From: Conexibacteraceae bacterium
Lineage (GTDB): Bacteria; Actinomycetota; Thermoleophilia; Solirubrobacterales; Solirubrobacteraceae
NCBI GenBank assembly: GCA_009785395.1
Contig: WQWK01000005.1
Span: 1 to 19,301, forward strand
Length of the DNA: 19,301 nucleotides
Direction: 5' to 3'
Made by a program: the position numbers and the translations under genes. The notes under the pieces were generated by a model. It worked only from the letters and a program-made list of their open reading frames with translations, was not told where the DNA came from and ran no database searches. Below are positions 1-6,360 of this stretch, in pieces (the first letter of the stretch is position 1; each line of letters opens with the position of its first letter).

Positions 1-287
1 AGGGTCCGGCGCCGCGTGCGCCGGACCCCTTTTCAGCGGCTGCCACCGAGTTCCCCGATCCCGAGCATCCTGTCCATCGCGCCAGCGTCGACCACGACCG
101 CCGCTTCCTCGCGCGGCTCTCCGGACTCGCGCGGGCGGCCGGCGCCGCCGATCCCGAGCAGGTCGGCCGGCGCCTCGCGCTGCTGTACACGGGCGCCGCA
201 GCGCGGGTGATGGTCGACGATGCGGCGGAGGCGGTGTCGGACGCGCACGCGGTCGCGGCCGCGATCCTGCGCGACGCGATCGACTGA
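1..287 (+). CDS. TetR-family transcriptional regulator, C-terminal part (5' end outside window)
   Basis: The open frame enters from the left edge and ends at TGA 285-287. The 94 visible residues (codons from position 3) include DPFSAAATEFPDPEHPVHR, then DHDRRFLARLSGLARAAGA, DPEQVGRRLALLYTGAAARV and an alanine-rich final helix. The pattern of a small residue followed by PF.xAAxEFPDPxHPVH, then LALLYxGA, is typical of the ligand-binding C-terminal domain of one TetR subgroup. The DNA-binding N-terminus is outside the window, so neither operator nor ligand can be judged. A strong hairpin follows 25 nt after the stop, so the gene probably ends its own transcript. The family assignment rests only on the C-terminal pattern and is fairly secure; the regulated genes are unknown. 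Confidence 0.75.
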   Translation, partial: GPAPRAPDPFSAAATEFPDPEHPVHRASVDHDRRFLARLSGLARAAGAADPEQVGRRLALLYTGAAARVMVDDAAEAVSDAHAVAAAILRDAID

Positions 288-311
288 GGGGCTTGGGCGG
301 GGCTGACGGGA

Positions 312-341
312 GGGAAACCCACCGTAGTGGTGGGTTTCCTT
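312..341 (+). terminator. Intrinsic-type terminator after the TetR gene
   Basis: A perfect 11-bp stem, GGAAACCCACC at 313-323 with GGTGGGTTTCC at 329-339, encloses a 5-nt GTAGT loop. It is followed only by TTCCCC, so the T-tract is weak. It lies 25 nt after the TetR stop and well upstream of ino1, which suits a boundary between the two transcripts. Confidence 0.75.
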
Positions 342-386
342 CCCCTCACCTGCGCACCCCTTGGTGGCGGCCTCCCGGACATGTCT

Positions 387-408
387 AAGTACACCAATAA
401 GTTTACTT
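387..408. promoter_or_regulatory. Imperfect palindrome upstream of ino1, candidate operator
   Basis: AAGTACAC at 387-394 is mirrored by GTTTACTT at 401-408. Seven of the eight positions pair, around a 6-bp CAATAA centre. It sits in the one clearly AT-rich patch between the TetR gene and ino1, where a promoter is expected. The size and dyad symmetry would suit a TetR- or GntR-type dimer. Which protein binds here is not visible; the adjacent TetR regulator is one candidate. Confidence 0.4.
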
Positions 409-466
409 GAGGGGTGAGGGCGGGGCCGGTGGCTGAATTTCGGTACCGATCGGTGTAACCATGGAC

Positions 467-529
467 GTCCTTCGGCATATTTACTGGTGGATCGACCGAT
501 ACGCGGCCGATCAGAACTTCCGAAGGGAC
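467..529 (+). promoter_or_regulatory. Leader hairpin that can sequester the ino1 ribosome-binding site
   Basis: GTCCTTCGG at 467-475 is complementary to CCGAAGGGAC at 520-529, giving nine pairs with one bulged G. The right arm contains the AAGGGA Shine-Dalgarno (523-528) that serves GTG 536. A smaller nested stem, GATCG 490-494 with CGATC 508-512, would close the loop. If the transcript starts upstream of 467, this fold would hide the ribosome-binding site. The pairing is seen in the sequence; a regulatory role is inference. Confidence 0.4.
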
Positions 530-535
530 AGATTT

Positions 536-1717
536 GTGAGCACTGAAGCCACCCCCACGAACGGCGCCGGCAGCGGCGCAGCCCGCTATCAGCACGACAA
601 GGTCCGTGTCGCCATCGTCGGCGTCGGCAACTGCGCCAGTTCCTTCGTGCAGGGCGTCCAGTACTACAAGAACGCCGATCCCAGCCAGCAGGTTCCGGGG
701 CTCATGCACGTCGACCTCGGCGGCTACCACGTACGCGACATCGAGTTCTCCGCCGCCTTCGACATCGACATCGAGAAGGTCGGCAAGGACCTCAGCGAGG
801 CGATCTTCTCCGGCCAGAACAACACGCTGAAGTTCGCCGACGAGGTCCCGAACCTGGGCGTCCCGGTCCACCGCGGGATGACGCATGACGGCCTCGGCAA
901 GTACCTCAAGGAGAAGATCACCAAGGCACCCGGCCCGACCGCCGACATCGTCCAGATCCTCAAGGACACCAAGACCGACGTCGTCGTCTCCTACCTGCCG
1001 GTCGGCTCCGAGCAGGCGACCAAGTGGTACGTCGAGCAGATCCTCGAGGCCGGCTGTGGTTTCGTGAACTGCATCCCGGTCTTCATCGCCAGCGAGGACT
1101 ACTGGAACGACCGCTTCACCAAGGCGGGGCTGCCGATCATCGGCGACGACATCAAGTCGCAGGTCGGCGCCACCATCGTCCACCGCACGCTCGCCCGGCT
1201 GTTCCACGACCGCGGCGTCAAGCTGCTGCGCACCAGCCAGCTCAACGTCGGCGGCAACATGGACTTCTACAACATGCTCGAGCGCGAGCGCCTGGAGTCC
1301 AAGAAGATCTCCAAGACCCAGGCGGTGACCTCGATCATGGGCCACACGCTGCCCGCGGACGACGTCTACATCGGCCCCTCGGACTACGTGCCGTGGCTGA
1401 CCGACCGCAAATGGGCCCACATCCGCCTCGAGGGACAGGCCTTCGGCGACGTGCCGCTGCAGATGGAGACGAAGCTCGAGGTCTGGGACTCGCCGAACTC
1501 GGCCGGCATCGTCACCGACGCGGTGCGCTGCTGCAAGCTCGCGATGAACAACGGGCTCGCCGGCCAGTTGGACGGCCCCAGCTCGTACCTGATGAAGTCG
1601 CCCAAGAGCCAGCGCCCCGACGACGACGCCCGCGAGGCCACCGAGGATTTCATCGCCAAGTACTCGCGCGTGCAGGCCGCCGCGAAGGCCGACGCGGCCA
1701 AGCTCTCGGTCGCGTAG
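536..1717 (+). CDS. ino1: Inositol-3-phosphate synthase (myo-inositol-1-phosphate synthase)
   Basis: This enzyme converts glucose 6-phosphate to 1D-myo-inositol 3-phosphate with bound NAD+. It is the first committed step to inositol, used in phosphatidylinositol lipids and other inositol compounds. The 393-residue protein has the NAD-binding glycine loop [12 protein letters not shown] (about residues 25-36), the conserved [15 protein letters not shown] region (about 234-248) and the lysine-rich [10 protein letters not shown] active-site segment (about 255-264). Its length fits the short actinobacterial/archaeal form rather than the roughly 500-residue eukaryotic form. I chose GTG 536 because AAGGGA lies at 523-528 with good spacing and the conserved fold begins soon after. 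An in-frame ATG at 461 would add 25 unusual residues ([10 protein letters not shown]...) and has no Shine-Dalgarno. The gene stands alone with a strong terminator 18 nt after its stop. Confidence 0.95.
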   Translation: MSTEATPTNGAGSGAARYQHDKVRVAIVGVGNCASSFVQGVQYYKNADPSQQVPGLMHVDLGGYHVRDIEFSAAFDIDIEKVGKDLSEAIFSGQNNTLKFADEVPNLGVPVHRGMTHDGLGKYLKEKITKAPGPTADIVQILKDTKTDVVVSYLPVGSEQATKWYVEQILEAGCGFVNCIPVFIASEDYWNDRFTKAGLPIIGDDIKSQVGATIVHRTLARLFHDRGVKLLRTSQLNVGGNMDFYNMLERERLESKKISKTQAVTSIMGHTLPADDVYIGPSDYVPWLTDRKWAHIRLEGQAFGDVPLQMETKLEVWDSPNSAGIVTDAVRCCKLAMNNGLAGQLDGPSSYLMKSPKSQRPDDDAREATEDFIAKYSRVQAAAKADAAKLSVA

Positions 1718-1734
1718 CGACACGGACCGGACGG

Positions 1735-1764
1735 CGGGCGCCGCGATCACGCGGCGCCCGTTCT
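1735..1764 (+). terminator. Intrinsic terminator after ino1
   Basis: A perfect 11-bp GC-rich stem, CGGGCGCCGCG at 1735-1745 with CGCGGCGCCCG at 1750-1760, has an ATCA tetraloop and is followed by TTCT. It begins 18 nt after the ino1 stop. Its end abuts the -10-like box of the next gene, so the terminator also occupies the place where the next promoter's -35 would fall. Confidence 0.85.
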
Positions 1765-1775
1765 ATGCTGGACAC
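1764..1775 (+). promoter_or_regulatory. -10 box for a probable leaderless start of the repeat protein
   Basis: TATGCT at 1764-1769 is followed by 6 nt and then ATG 1776. A -10 hexamer at this spacing would place the transcription start at or next to the A of the start codon. No convincing Shine-Dalgarno is present, which fits a leaderless message. Confidence 0.5.
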
Positions 1776-3707
1776 ATGATTCGCAGCATGGCCGTCTGCC
1801 TGCTGTCAGTGGGGGTGGGGTTGGCTGCGCTCGCACCGTCGGCCGCAGCTGCTCCGCAACACCACAACCCGACGTCCGTGACTGCTGCGGCCGAGCCGAT
1901 GGCGGCAGCTGCCGCGGCCAACCAGGCGACCCCGGCCGGTCCGCCCAACCCCCTGGTCCAGCTGACAGCCCTTTCGTGCTCGTCGACCGGCGCCTGCGGC
2001 GCGGTCGGCACCTACGATGACTCGCTGCGTCTGGCCCAGGGCCTGTTCCTCACCGAGGCGCACGGTCGCTGGAAGCGGGCCGTCGAGGCGCAGCCTCCGG
2101 CCAACGCGGCGTTCGCGCCGTTCAAGCTCACCAGCGGCGGCGGGATGGCCGACATCAGCTGCCGCGCGGCCGGCAGCTGCACGGCGGTCGGGCGCTATGA
2201 GGGAAGGCACAACATCGACCATGCCGTGCTCTTCACAGAGACCCACGGGCACTGGCGGCAGGGTGTTGAAGCACGGCTGCCCGCCAACGCGATCCACCCG
2301 GTCAAGCCCAAGGGTGGCGGCATCGCCGACAACGTCGGCCTCGTGTCCGTCTCCTGCAGCTCACCCGGCAACTGTGTGGCCGTCGGCAACTACCAGAGCA
2401 ACGCCGAGGTCTTTGAAGCCCTGATCCTGACCGAGCGCAATGGCCGCTGGCAGCGCGGGATTGAGGCACCGCTGCCGGCCGGCGCGCCCGTCGCTGGGCA
2501 GGACGCCTCGCTGCTCGACGTCACCTGCACGGCCGCGGGTGCGGTCTGCACCGCGACGGGCAAGTACGTCGACGCCGCCGGCCATCAGCAGGGTCTGCTG
2601 CTCCGGGGCAGCGGCGCCAAGTGGACAGCGGCCGCGTCTCCGGCAGCCCCGAGCACCGCGAGCGCCGACCCCAACCTCGCGCCGCTGTCCGTCGCCTGTG
2701 TCGACGCCGATGACTGCGCCGCAGTGGGCACCTACGCGAATCCGCTGCGCAACTCGCTCGGTCTGCTGCTGAGCGAGACCGGCGGCACCTGGTCGAGCGC
2801 CACGGGTGCCCAGCTCCCGGCCAACGCGGCGCCCGCCAGCACGGTCGGCGTCCAGACGAACGTGCTTGCGTCTGTCGCGTGCCCGCAGCTCGGCGGCTGC
2901 ACCGCCGTCGGCTGGTACTTCGACAACGACGGGAACGGGCAGGGCCTGCTCGTGTCCCAGACGAACGGAACCTGGCAGCCGGGGGTCGAGGTGACGCTGC
3001 CCGCCAACGCCGTCAAGGGCCTCCGGAAGCAGTCGGCCGGGCTCGACTGGATCTCCTGCGCGAGTGCCGGAAACTGCCTCGCCACCGGCGTCTACACCGA
3101 CGCCGGCGACAACACACAGGCGCTGTTGCTCTCGGAGGTCGGCGGCACCTGGCAGACGGGGCTCGAGTCGCCGCTGCCGCGCAACGGGGCCAGGGTCGAA
3201 TTCGCAGCGGCCGATCAGTCCGAGTGCACCGGCGCGGGAACCTGCACCGTGATCGGCCAGTACAACGACGCCCACGCCAACGTGCTCGGCTATGCGCTCA
3301 GCGAATCGGGCGGCAGCTGGGGCAAGCCAACCGAACTGCGGCCGCCCCCGGTCAGCGCCGCTCAGGTGCAGCTGTCACTGGCGGCGATCCTCGAGCCGTA
3401 CGGCAAGAGCGGCACACTCGCGCGCATCCGCGCGGCGCACCGGTTCGTATTCACATTCGAGGCGGCCGAGGCCGGGACGGCCGCGACCGTCTGGTACGCG
3501 CGGGCGCACGGCAAGAAGGTAACCGTTGGAGCGGGCGAGGCGAAGGTCCGTGGCGCCGGGCGCAGCACGCTCGACCTGCGGCTCACCGGCGCGGGCAGGC
3601 GGCTGCTGGCCGGTGCCAAGCGCATCAAGATCTCCGCCGGGGCCGCGTTCACACCGCGCGGCAAGCAGCGCCCGGAATACCTGAGCTACACGTTCACGCT
3701 GCGCTGA
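1776..3707 (+). CDS. Secreted protein with eight disulfide-type repeats, probable beta-propeller
   Basis: The 643-residue protein starts with a signal peptide (about residues 1-26, cut near SAAAA-PQ) and an Ala-rich linker. Eight repeats of 56-65 residues follow, from about 65 to 525. Each opens with a Cys pair and AVGxY, then GLLLxExxGxW and LPANA. The Cys pairs are 68/74, 129/135, 194/200, 251/258, 308/314, 369/375, 428/434 and 484/490; seven are Cx5C and the fourth is Cx6C. The regular short-strand pattern suggests an eight-bladed propeller with one disulfide per blade. The C-terminal 115 residues (about 530-643) form a separate domain, with RAAHRFVFTFEA and RSTLDLRLTGAGRRLL, of a kind common in secreted actinobacterial proteins. 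Role and ligand are unknown; surface binding is possible. The 3' end overlaps the convergent doc gene by 14 nt. Confidence 0.85.
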   Translation: MIRSMAVCLLSVGVGLAALAPSAAAAPQHHNPTSVTAAAEPMAAAAAANQATPAGPPNPLVQLTALSCSSTGACGAVGTYDDSLRLAQGLFLTEAHGRWKRAVEAQPPANAAFAPFKLTSGGGMADISCRAAGSCTAVGRYEGRHNIDHAVLFTETHGHWRQGVEARLPANAIHPVKPKGGGIADNVGLVSVSCSSPGNCVAVGNYQSNAEVFEALILTERNGRWQRGIEAPLPAGAPVAGQDASLLDVTCTAAGAVCTATGKYVDAAGHQQGLLLRGSGAKWTAAASPAAPSTASADPNLAPLSVACVDADDCAAVGTYANPLRNSLGLLLSETGGTWSSATGAQLPANAAPASTVGVQTNVLASVACPQLGGCTAVGWYFDNDGNGQGLLVSQTNGTWQPGVEVTLPANAVKGLRKQSAGLDWISCASAGNCLATGVYTDAGDNTQALLLSEVGGTWQTGLESPLPRNGARVEFAAADQSECTGAGTCTVIGQYNDAHANVLGYALSESGGSWGKPTELRPPPVSAAQVQLSLAAILEPYGKSGTLARIRAAHRFVFTFEAAEAGTAATVWYARAHGKKVTVGAGEAKVRGAGRSTLDLRLTGAGRRLLAGAKRIKISAGAAFTPRGKQRPEYLSYTFTLR

Positions 3708-4080
3708 CCGGCTCCGAGTTGGCGCGCAGCTCGGCCGCGATCTGAGTCACCTCGTCGAGCTCCCCGGTGGCGACGGCGATCACGAAGTCGTACGCGTGAT
3801 CGTTGGAGAAGGTCAACCGCACTCCGTTGATGCCGAGGAAGGTGAAAGTCGCGGCGAACGCCACGCGCTTGTTGCCGTCGATCAGGGCGTGGTTGCGCGC
3901 CAGTGAATGCAGTAGCGCCGCCGCCTTCTCGTGGAGAGTCGGATAGGCGTCAGCGCCAAACACGGACGCCTGCGGTCGCGCGAGCGCCGACTCGAGCAGG
4001 CCCGCGTCGCGCACGATCGGCTCGGACCCGAGCGTCCGCTCCGCGACGTGAAGCAACAGCTCGAGGTCAAGGTAGATCAC
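3694..4080 (-). CDS. doc: Doc-type toxin (Fic/Doc family, death-on-curing)
   Basis: The 128-residue protein matches the size and layout of Doc toxins. It carries the signature NHALIDGNKRVAFAA (about residues 63-77), equivalent to HxFx(D/E)GNKR. His64 would be the catalytic residue, and GNKR the phosphate-binding loop. P1 Doc phosphorylates elongation factor Tu and stops translation; the same target here is inference. The third motif position is Leu rather than Phe, as in other chromosomal members. The start is GTG at 4080-4078, overlapping the antitoxin stop as GTGA (4077-4080), so the two are translationally coupled with the antitoxin first. The gene ends inside the 3' end of the convergent repeat-protein gene (overlap 3694-3707). 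Confidence 0.88.
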   Translation of the reverse strand: MIYLDLELLLHVAERTLGSEPIVRDAGLLESALARPQASVFGADAYPTLHEKAAALLHSLARNHALIDGNKRVAFAATFTFLGINGVRLTFSNDHAYDFVIAVATGELDEVTQIAAELRANSEPVSAA

Positions 4081-4280
4081 TCGCCGAGCCGCCGAAGCGC
4101 CTCGGCGAAGCGCGGCAACTCGGTGTCCAGGACCTGGTCGACCAGCTCGCGCCTGCTCGTGCGATCCACATACTCACGGACCGCGGCCCGCGCTACGTCT
4201 TGCATCGACCGGCCCTCGCGCTCGGCGCGAACGCGCAGAGCCTCGGCCTCATCGTCGGTCAAGCGGAGTGTCATCGCCAT
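4077..4280 (-). CDS. Ribbon-helix-helix (CopG-like) antitoxin of the Doc module
   Basis: This 67-residue protein begins AMTLRLTDDEAEALRVRAE, a beta strand followed by a helix. GRSMQDVARAAVREYVDR forms the second helix of a ribbon-helix-helix DNA-binding fold. The acidic, helical tail (about residues 43-67, ending LPRFAEALRRLGE) would wrap the toxin. It lies immediately upstream of doc and overlaps it by 4 nt. Classical P1 Doc pairs with a Phd-fold antitoxin, so this is an RHH-Doc combination. ATG 4280 is the start chosen; ATG 4274 two codons later is also possible. A perfect inverted repeat lies 8 nt upstream and is the likely autoregulatory operator. Confidence 0.85.
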   Translation of the reverse strand: MAMTLRLTDDEAEALRVRAEREGRSMQDVARAAVREYVDRTSRRELVDQVLDTELPRFAEALRRLGE

Positions 4281-4292
4281 GCACTGATGGTA
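4281..4292 (-). promoter_or_regulatory. -10 box for a probable leaderless antitoxin transcript
   Basis: On the minus strand, TACCAT (complement of 4287-4292) is followed by 6 nt (CAGTGC) and then the ATG at 4280. There is no Shine-Dalgarno. The hexamer overlaps the left arm of the inverted repeat at 4288-4307. Confidence 0.5.
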
Positions 4293-4307
4293 TCACTCTT
4301 GATACCA
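4288..4307. promoter_or_regulatory. Inverted-repeat operator of the antitoxin-doc promoter
   Basis: TGGTATCA at 4288-4295 and TGATACCA at 4300-4307 form a perfect 8-bp dyad around a CTCT spacer. Ribbon-helix-helix antitoxins usually bind such dyads in their own promoter. The left arm overlaps the minus-strand -10 candidate, so occupancy would block transcription directly. Confidence 0.65.
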
Positions 4308-4328
4308 CGGCGTCTGACCGTTGCCGCG

Positions 4329-4341
4329 TAGACTGCGCGGC
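4329..4341 (+). promoter_or_regulatory. -10 box for a probable leaderless start of the glycosyltransferase/PHP gene
   Basis: TAGACT at 4329-4334 is followed by 7 nt and GTG 4342. No Shine-Dalgarno is present. The spacing supports GTG 4342 rather than the upstream in-frame TTG 4321 as the start. Together with the minus-strand antitoxin promoter it makes a divergent promoter region of about 60 bp. Confidence 0.5.
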
Positions 4342-6288
4342 GTGCTTGAGGAGCGGCTCGCGATCGCGCAGGTGAGCCCGTTCGCCTGGGAGACGAAGAC
4401 CGAGGTGAACGAGTACGTCACCCGGCTCGCGGACGAGTTGCACGGGCGCGGGCACCGGGTGCTGATCATCGCGCCCTCGCGCTCGGCCGAGCTTGTGCGG
4501 GAGAGCCGCGTGGCGCTGCGCGGCGGGCGGGCGGAGATCGAGGCGCTGATGGCGCGGGCTGACTCCGGGCCGCTGGTGCTGGGCGTCGGCGAGGTGCTGC
4601 CGTTCTCACCGACGCGGCGGCGGGCGGCCTCGTTGCCGGTCGACGTCGCGCGGACGATCGAGGAGGCGCTCGAGGCGCTGCCGCTGGACATCGTGCACGT
4701 GCACGAGCCGTTCGCGCCGAGCGCGGCGAGCGCGGCGCTGCGGACCGCGCGGGCGCTGAGCGTCGGCACCTTCCACAACCCCACTGAGCGCGTGCTCTCC
4801 ACGCAGCTCGGGCGGCAGCTCTCGCAGCTGCTGTTCAGCAGGCTCGACGCGCGCGTCGCCTCCTATGACGCCACGCGGGTGCTGATGGAGCGCTACTTCC
4901 CGGCGGACTACCGGGTGGTGCTGCCGGCCGCGGAGCCGGTGACACTGCAGCCGGGAGCGCTGCAGCCGGGGTCGCGAACAGCCAATCGCGACCCCGGGGA
5001 TCAGCTGCATCTTCTCTGCGTGGCCGAGGAGGAGCGCGCGGCGCTGCGGACCTTCCTGCGGGCGCTGCGGCTGCTGCCCGCGGACGCGGCGTGGCAGGCG
5101 ACGATCTGGTCCTCGCGGCCGCTCGCTGCGCCGGCCGCGCTCGGGCAGCGGCTGGCCGACCGGGTGCGCTTCGTGGGCGCCGAGACGATGCCGGTCGAGC
5201 AGGCGCTGGCCGGCGCCGACGCGCTCGTGCTCGGCTCGGACGGGGCGATGCCGGCGCCGGGGATGCTCGTGCGCGCGCTCGCCAGCGGCATCGTCCCGGT
5301 CGCGAGCAGCATCCCCGTGTACGCGGAGCTGCTCTCCGACGGCGCACGCGGCCTGCAGTACATGGCCGGTGACGCGCAGACGCTCGCGGCCAACATCGCG
5401 CGGCTGAGCGCGGAGCCGGAGTTGCTGGACGCGCTCCGCGCCGAGGCCGAGCCGCTGCGGGCCACGCTCACGTTCGCCCGCGTTGCCGACGAGCTCGAGG
5501 CGATCTACGGCTCGCTCGTGGCCCGCCGGCATGACCGCCGCCCGGTCAACGCAGCCGCGGCGCGAGCCGTCGCCGACAGGCCGCTGATCGACGTCGACCT
5601 GCACATGCACACCGACCACTCGTATGACTGCGCGACCCCCGTCGAGGTGCTGCTCGCGGAGGCGCGTGCGAAGGGGCTCGGCGCGATCGCGGTGACCGAG
5701 CACAACGAGATCTCGGGGGCGCTGGAGGCGGCGGAGAAGGCGCGCGGCATCAAGGTGATCATCGGCGAGGAGGTGAAGACCGCGTCCCAGGGCGAGGTGA
5801 TCGGCCTGTTCATCAAGGAGAAGATCCCGCGCGGGATGACGCTGCAGGAGACGATCGCGGAGATCAAGCGCCAGGGCGGGCTCGTGTACGTGCCGCACCC
5901 CTTCGACCGCATGCACTCGGTGCCGGACTACAAGCACCTGCTCGACGTGCTCGACGACATCGACCTGATCGAGGTCTTCAACCCGCGCGTGGCGATCGCC
6001 GAGTTCAACGAGGAGGCGGTCCGGTTCGCCGCCAAGTACCGGATCATCGCCGGCGCCGGGTCGGACGCGCACGTGCCGCAGGGGCTCGGCTCGGTGCGGA
6101 TCCGGATGCACGACTTCGACGGGCCCGAGCAGTTCCTCGAGTCGCTGCGGACCGCAGACATCATCCGCAACCCGGCGAGCCTGTTCTATGTGCAGGCGCT
6201 GAAGTTCCTGCAGACCAAGGCGACGCCGCCGGGCGCGCGCGAGGCCCGGCGCGAGCGGCGCGTGCGACGCGCGGCCCGAAAGTCGTGA
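4342..6288 (+). CDS. Glycosyltransferase (GT-B, GT4-like) fused to a PHP-family phosphoesterase domain
   Basis: The 648-residue protein has two modules. Residues about 1-390 resemble a GT4-type GT-B fold: VNEYVTRLADELHGRGHRV at the N-terminus, DIVHVHEPF and GTFHN in the first half, and RVRFVGAE, ADALVLGSDG, ALASGIVPVAS in the second. The usual acceptor-side Glu of the EX7E motif seems replaced (SDGAMPAPGMLVRALASG). Residues about 414-625 are a PHP domain with all metal motifs: HMHTDH (421-426), TEHNE (452-456), GEE (475-477), HPFD (519-522) and GSDAH (574-577). PHP domains hydrolyse phosphoesters with two or three metals. Such fusions could act on a glycolipid or phospholipid, but the substrate is unknown. 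It ends RKS-TGA inside a repeated junction leading to the next gene. Confidence 0.85.
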   Translation: MLEERLAIAQVSPFAWETKTEVNEYVTRLADELHGRGHRVLIIAPSRSAELVRESRVALRGGRAEIEALMARADSGPLVLGVGEVLPFSPTRRRAASLPVDVARTIEEALEALPLDIVHVHEPFAPSAASAALRTARALSVGTFHNPTERVLSTQLGRQLSQLLFSRLDARVASYDATRVLMERYFPADYRVVLPAAEPVTLQPGALQPGSRTANRDPGDQLHLLCVAEEERAALRTFLRALRLLPADAAWQATIWSSRPLAAPAALGQRLADRVRFVGAETMPVEQALAGADALVLGSDGAMPAPGMLVRALASGIVPVASSIPVYAELLSDGARGLQYMAGDAQTLAANIARLSAEPELLDALRAEAEPLRATLTFARVADELEAIYGSLVARRHDRRPVNAAAARAVADRPLIDVDLHMHTDHSYDCATPVEVLLAEARAKGLGAIAVTEHNEISGALEAAEKARGIKVIIGEEVKTASQGEVIGLFIKEKIPRGMTLQETIAEIKRQGGLVYVPHPFDRMHSVPDYKHLLDVLDDIDLIEVFNPRVAIAEFNEEAVRFAAKYRIIAGAGSDAHVPQGLGSVRIRMHDFDGPEQFLESLRTADIIRNPASLFYVQALKFLQTKATPPGAREARRERRVRRAARKS

Positions 6289-6360
6289 TGGCCCTCGATG
6301 CTCGCCGGCGGCCCCGCCGCGGACCGCAAGTCCTGATGCACGGCCGCAAGTCCTGATGCA
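6276..6360 (+). repeat. Tripled stop-start junction repeat
   Basis: The 17-nt unit CCGCAAGTCCTGATGCA occurs at 6324-6340 and exactly again at 6344-6360, a 20-nt period. A diverged copy, CCGAAAGTCGTGATGGC, lies at 6276-6292. The first copy holds the stop of the glycosyltransferase gene and the last holds the start of the next gene; each carries a TGATG stop-start overlap. This looks like local duplication of a gene junction. Confidence 0.75.
6288..6356 (+). CDS. 22-codon ORF between two TGATG overlaps (doubtful gene)
   Basis: ATG 6288 overlaps the TGA of the glycosyltransferase gene. The frame reads MALDARRRPRRGPQVLMHGR KS and stops at TGA 6354-6356, which in turn overlaps ATG 6356 of the next gene. 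Its last residues GRKS echo the ARKS end of the upstream protein, as expected from duplication. It is Arg-rich, with no recognisable domain and no Shine-Dalgarno. It may simply let ribosomes travel from one gene to the next rather than make a useful peptide. Confidence 0.3.
   Translation: MALDARRRPRRGPQVLMHGRKS

Noticed and set aside
461..535. ATG 461 as the ino1 start
   Set aside because: It has no Shine-Dalgarno and adds 25 residues not expected in the family, whereas GTG 536 has AAGGGA at good spacing. Kept only as an alternative.
2361..3275. Minus-strand 304-codon open frame opposite the repeat protein
   Set aside because: It mirrors the plus-strand repeats and has no motif of its own.
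4299..4304. TTGATA as a -35 for the glycosyltransferase gene
   Set aside because: It is 24 bp from the TAGACT -10, too far for a normal spacer, and is part of the antitoxin operator arm.
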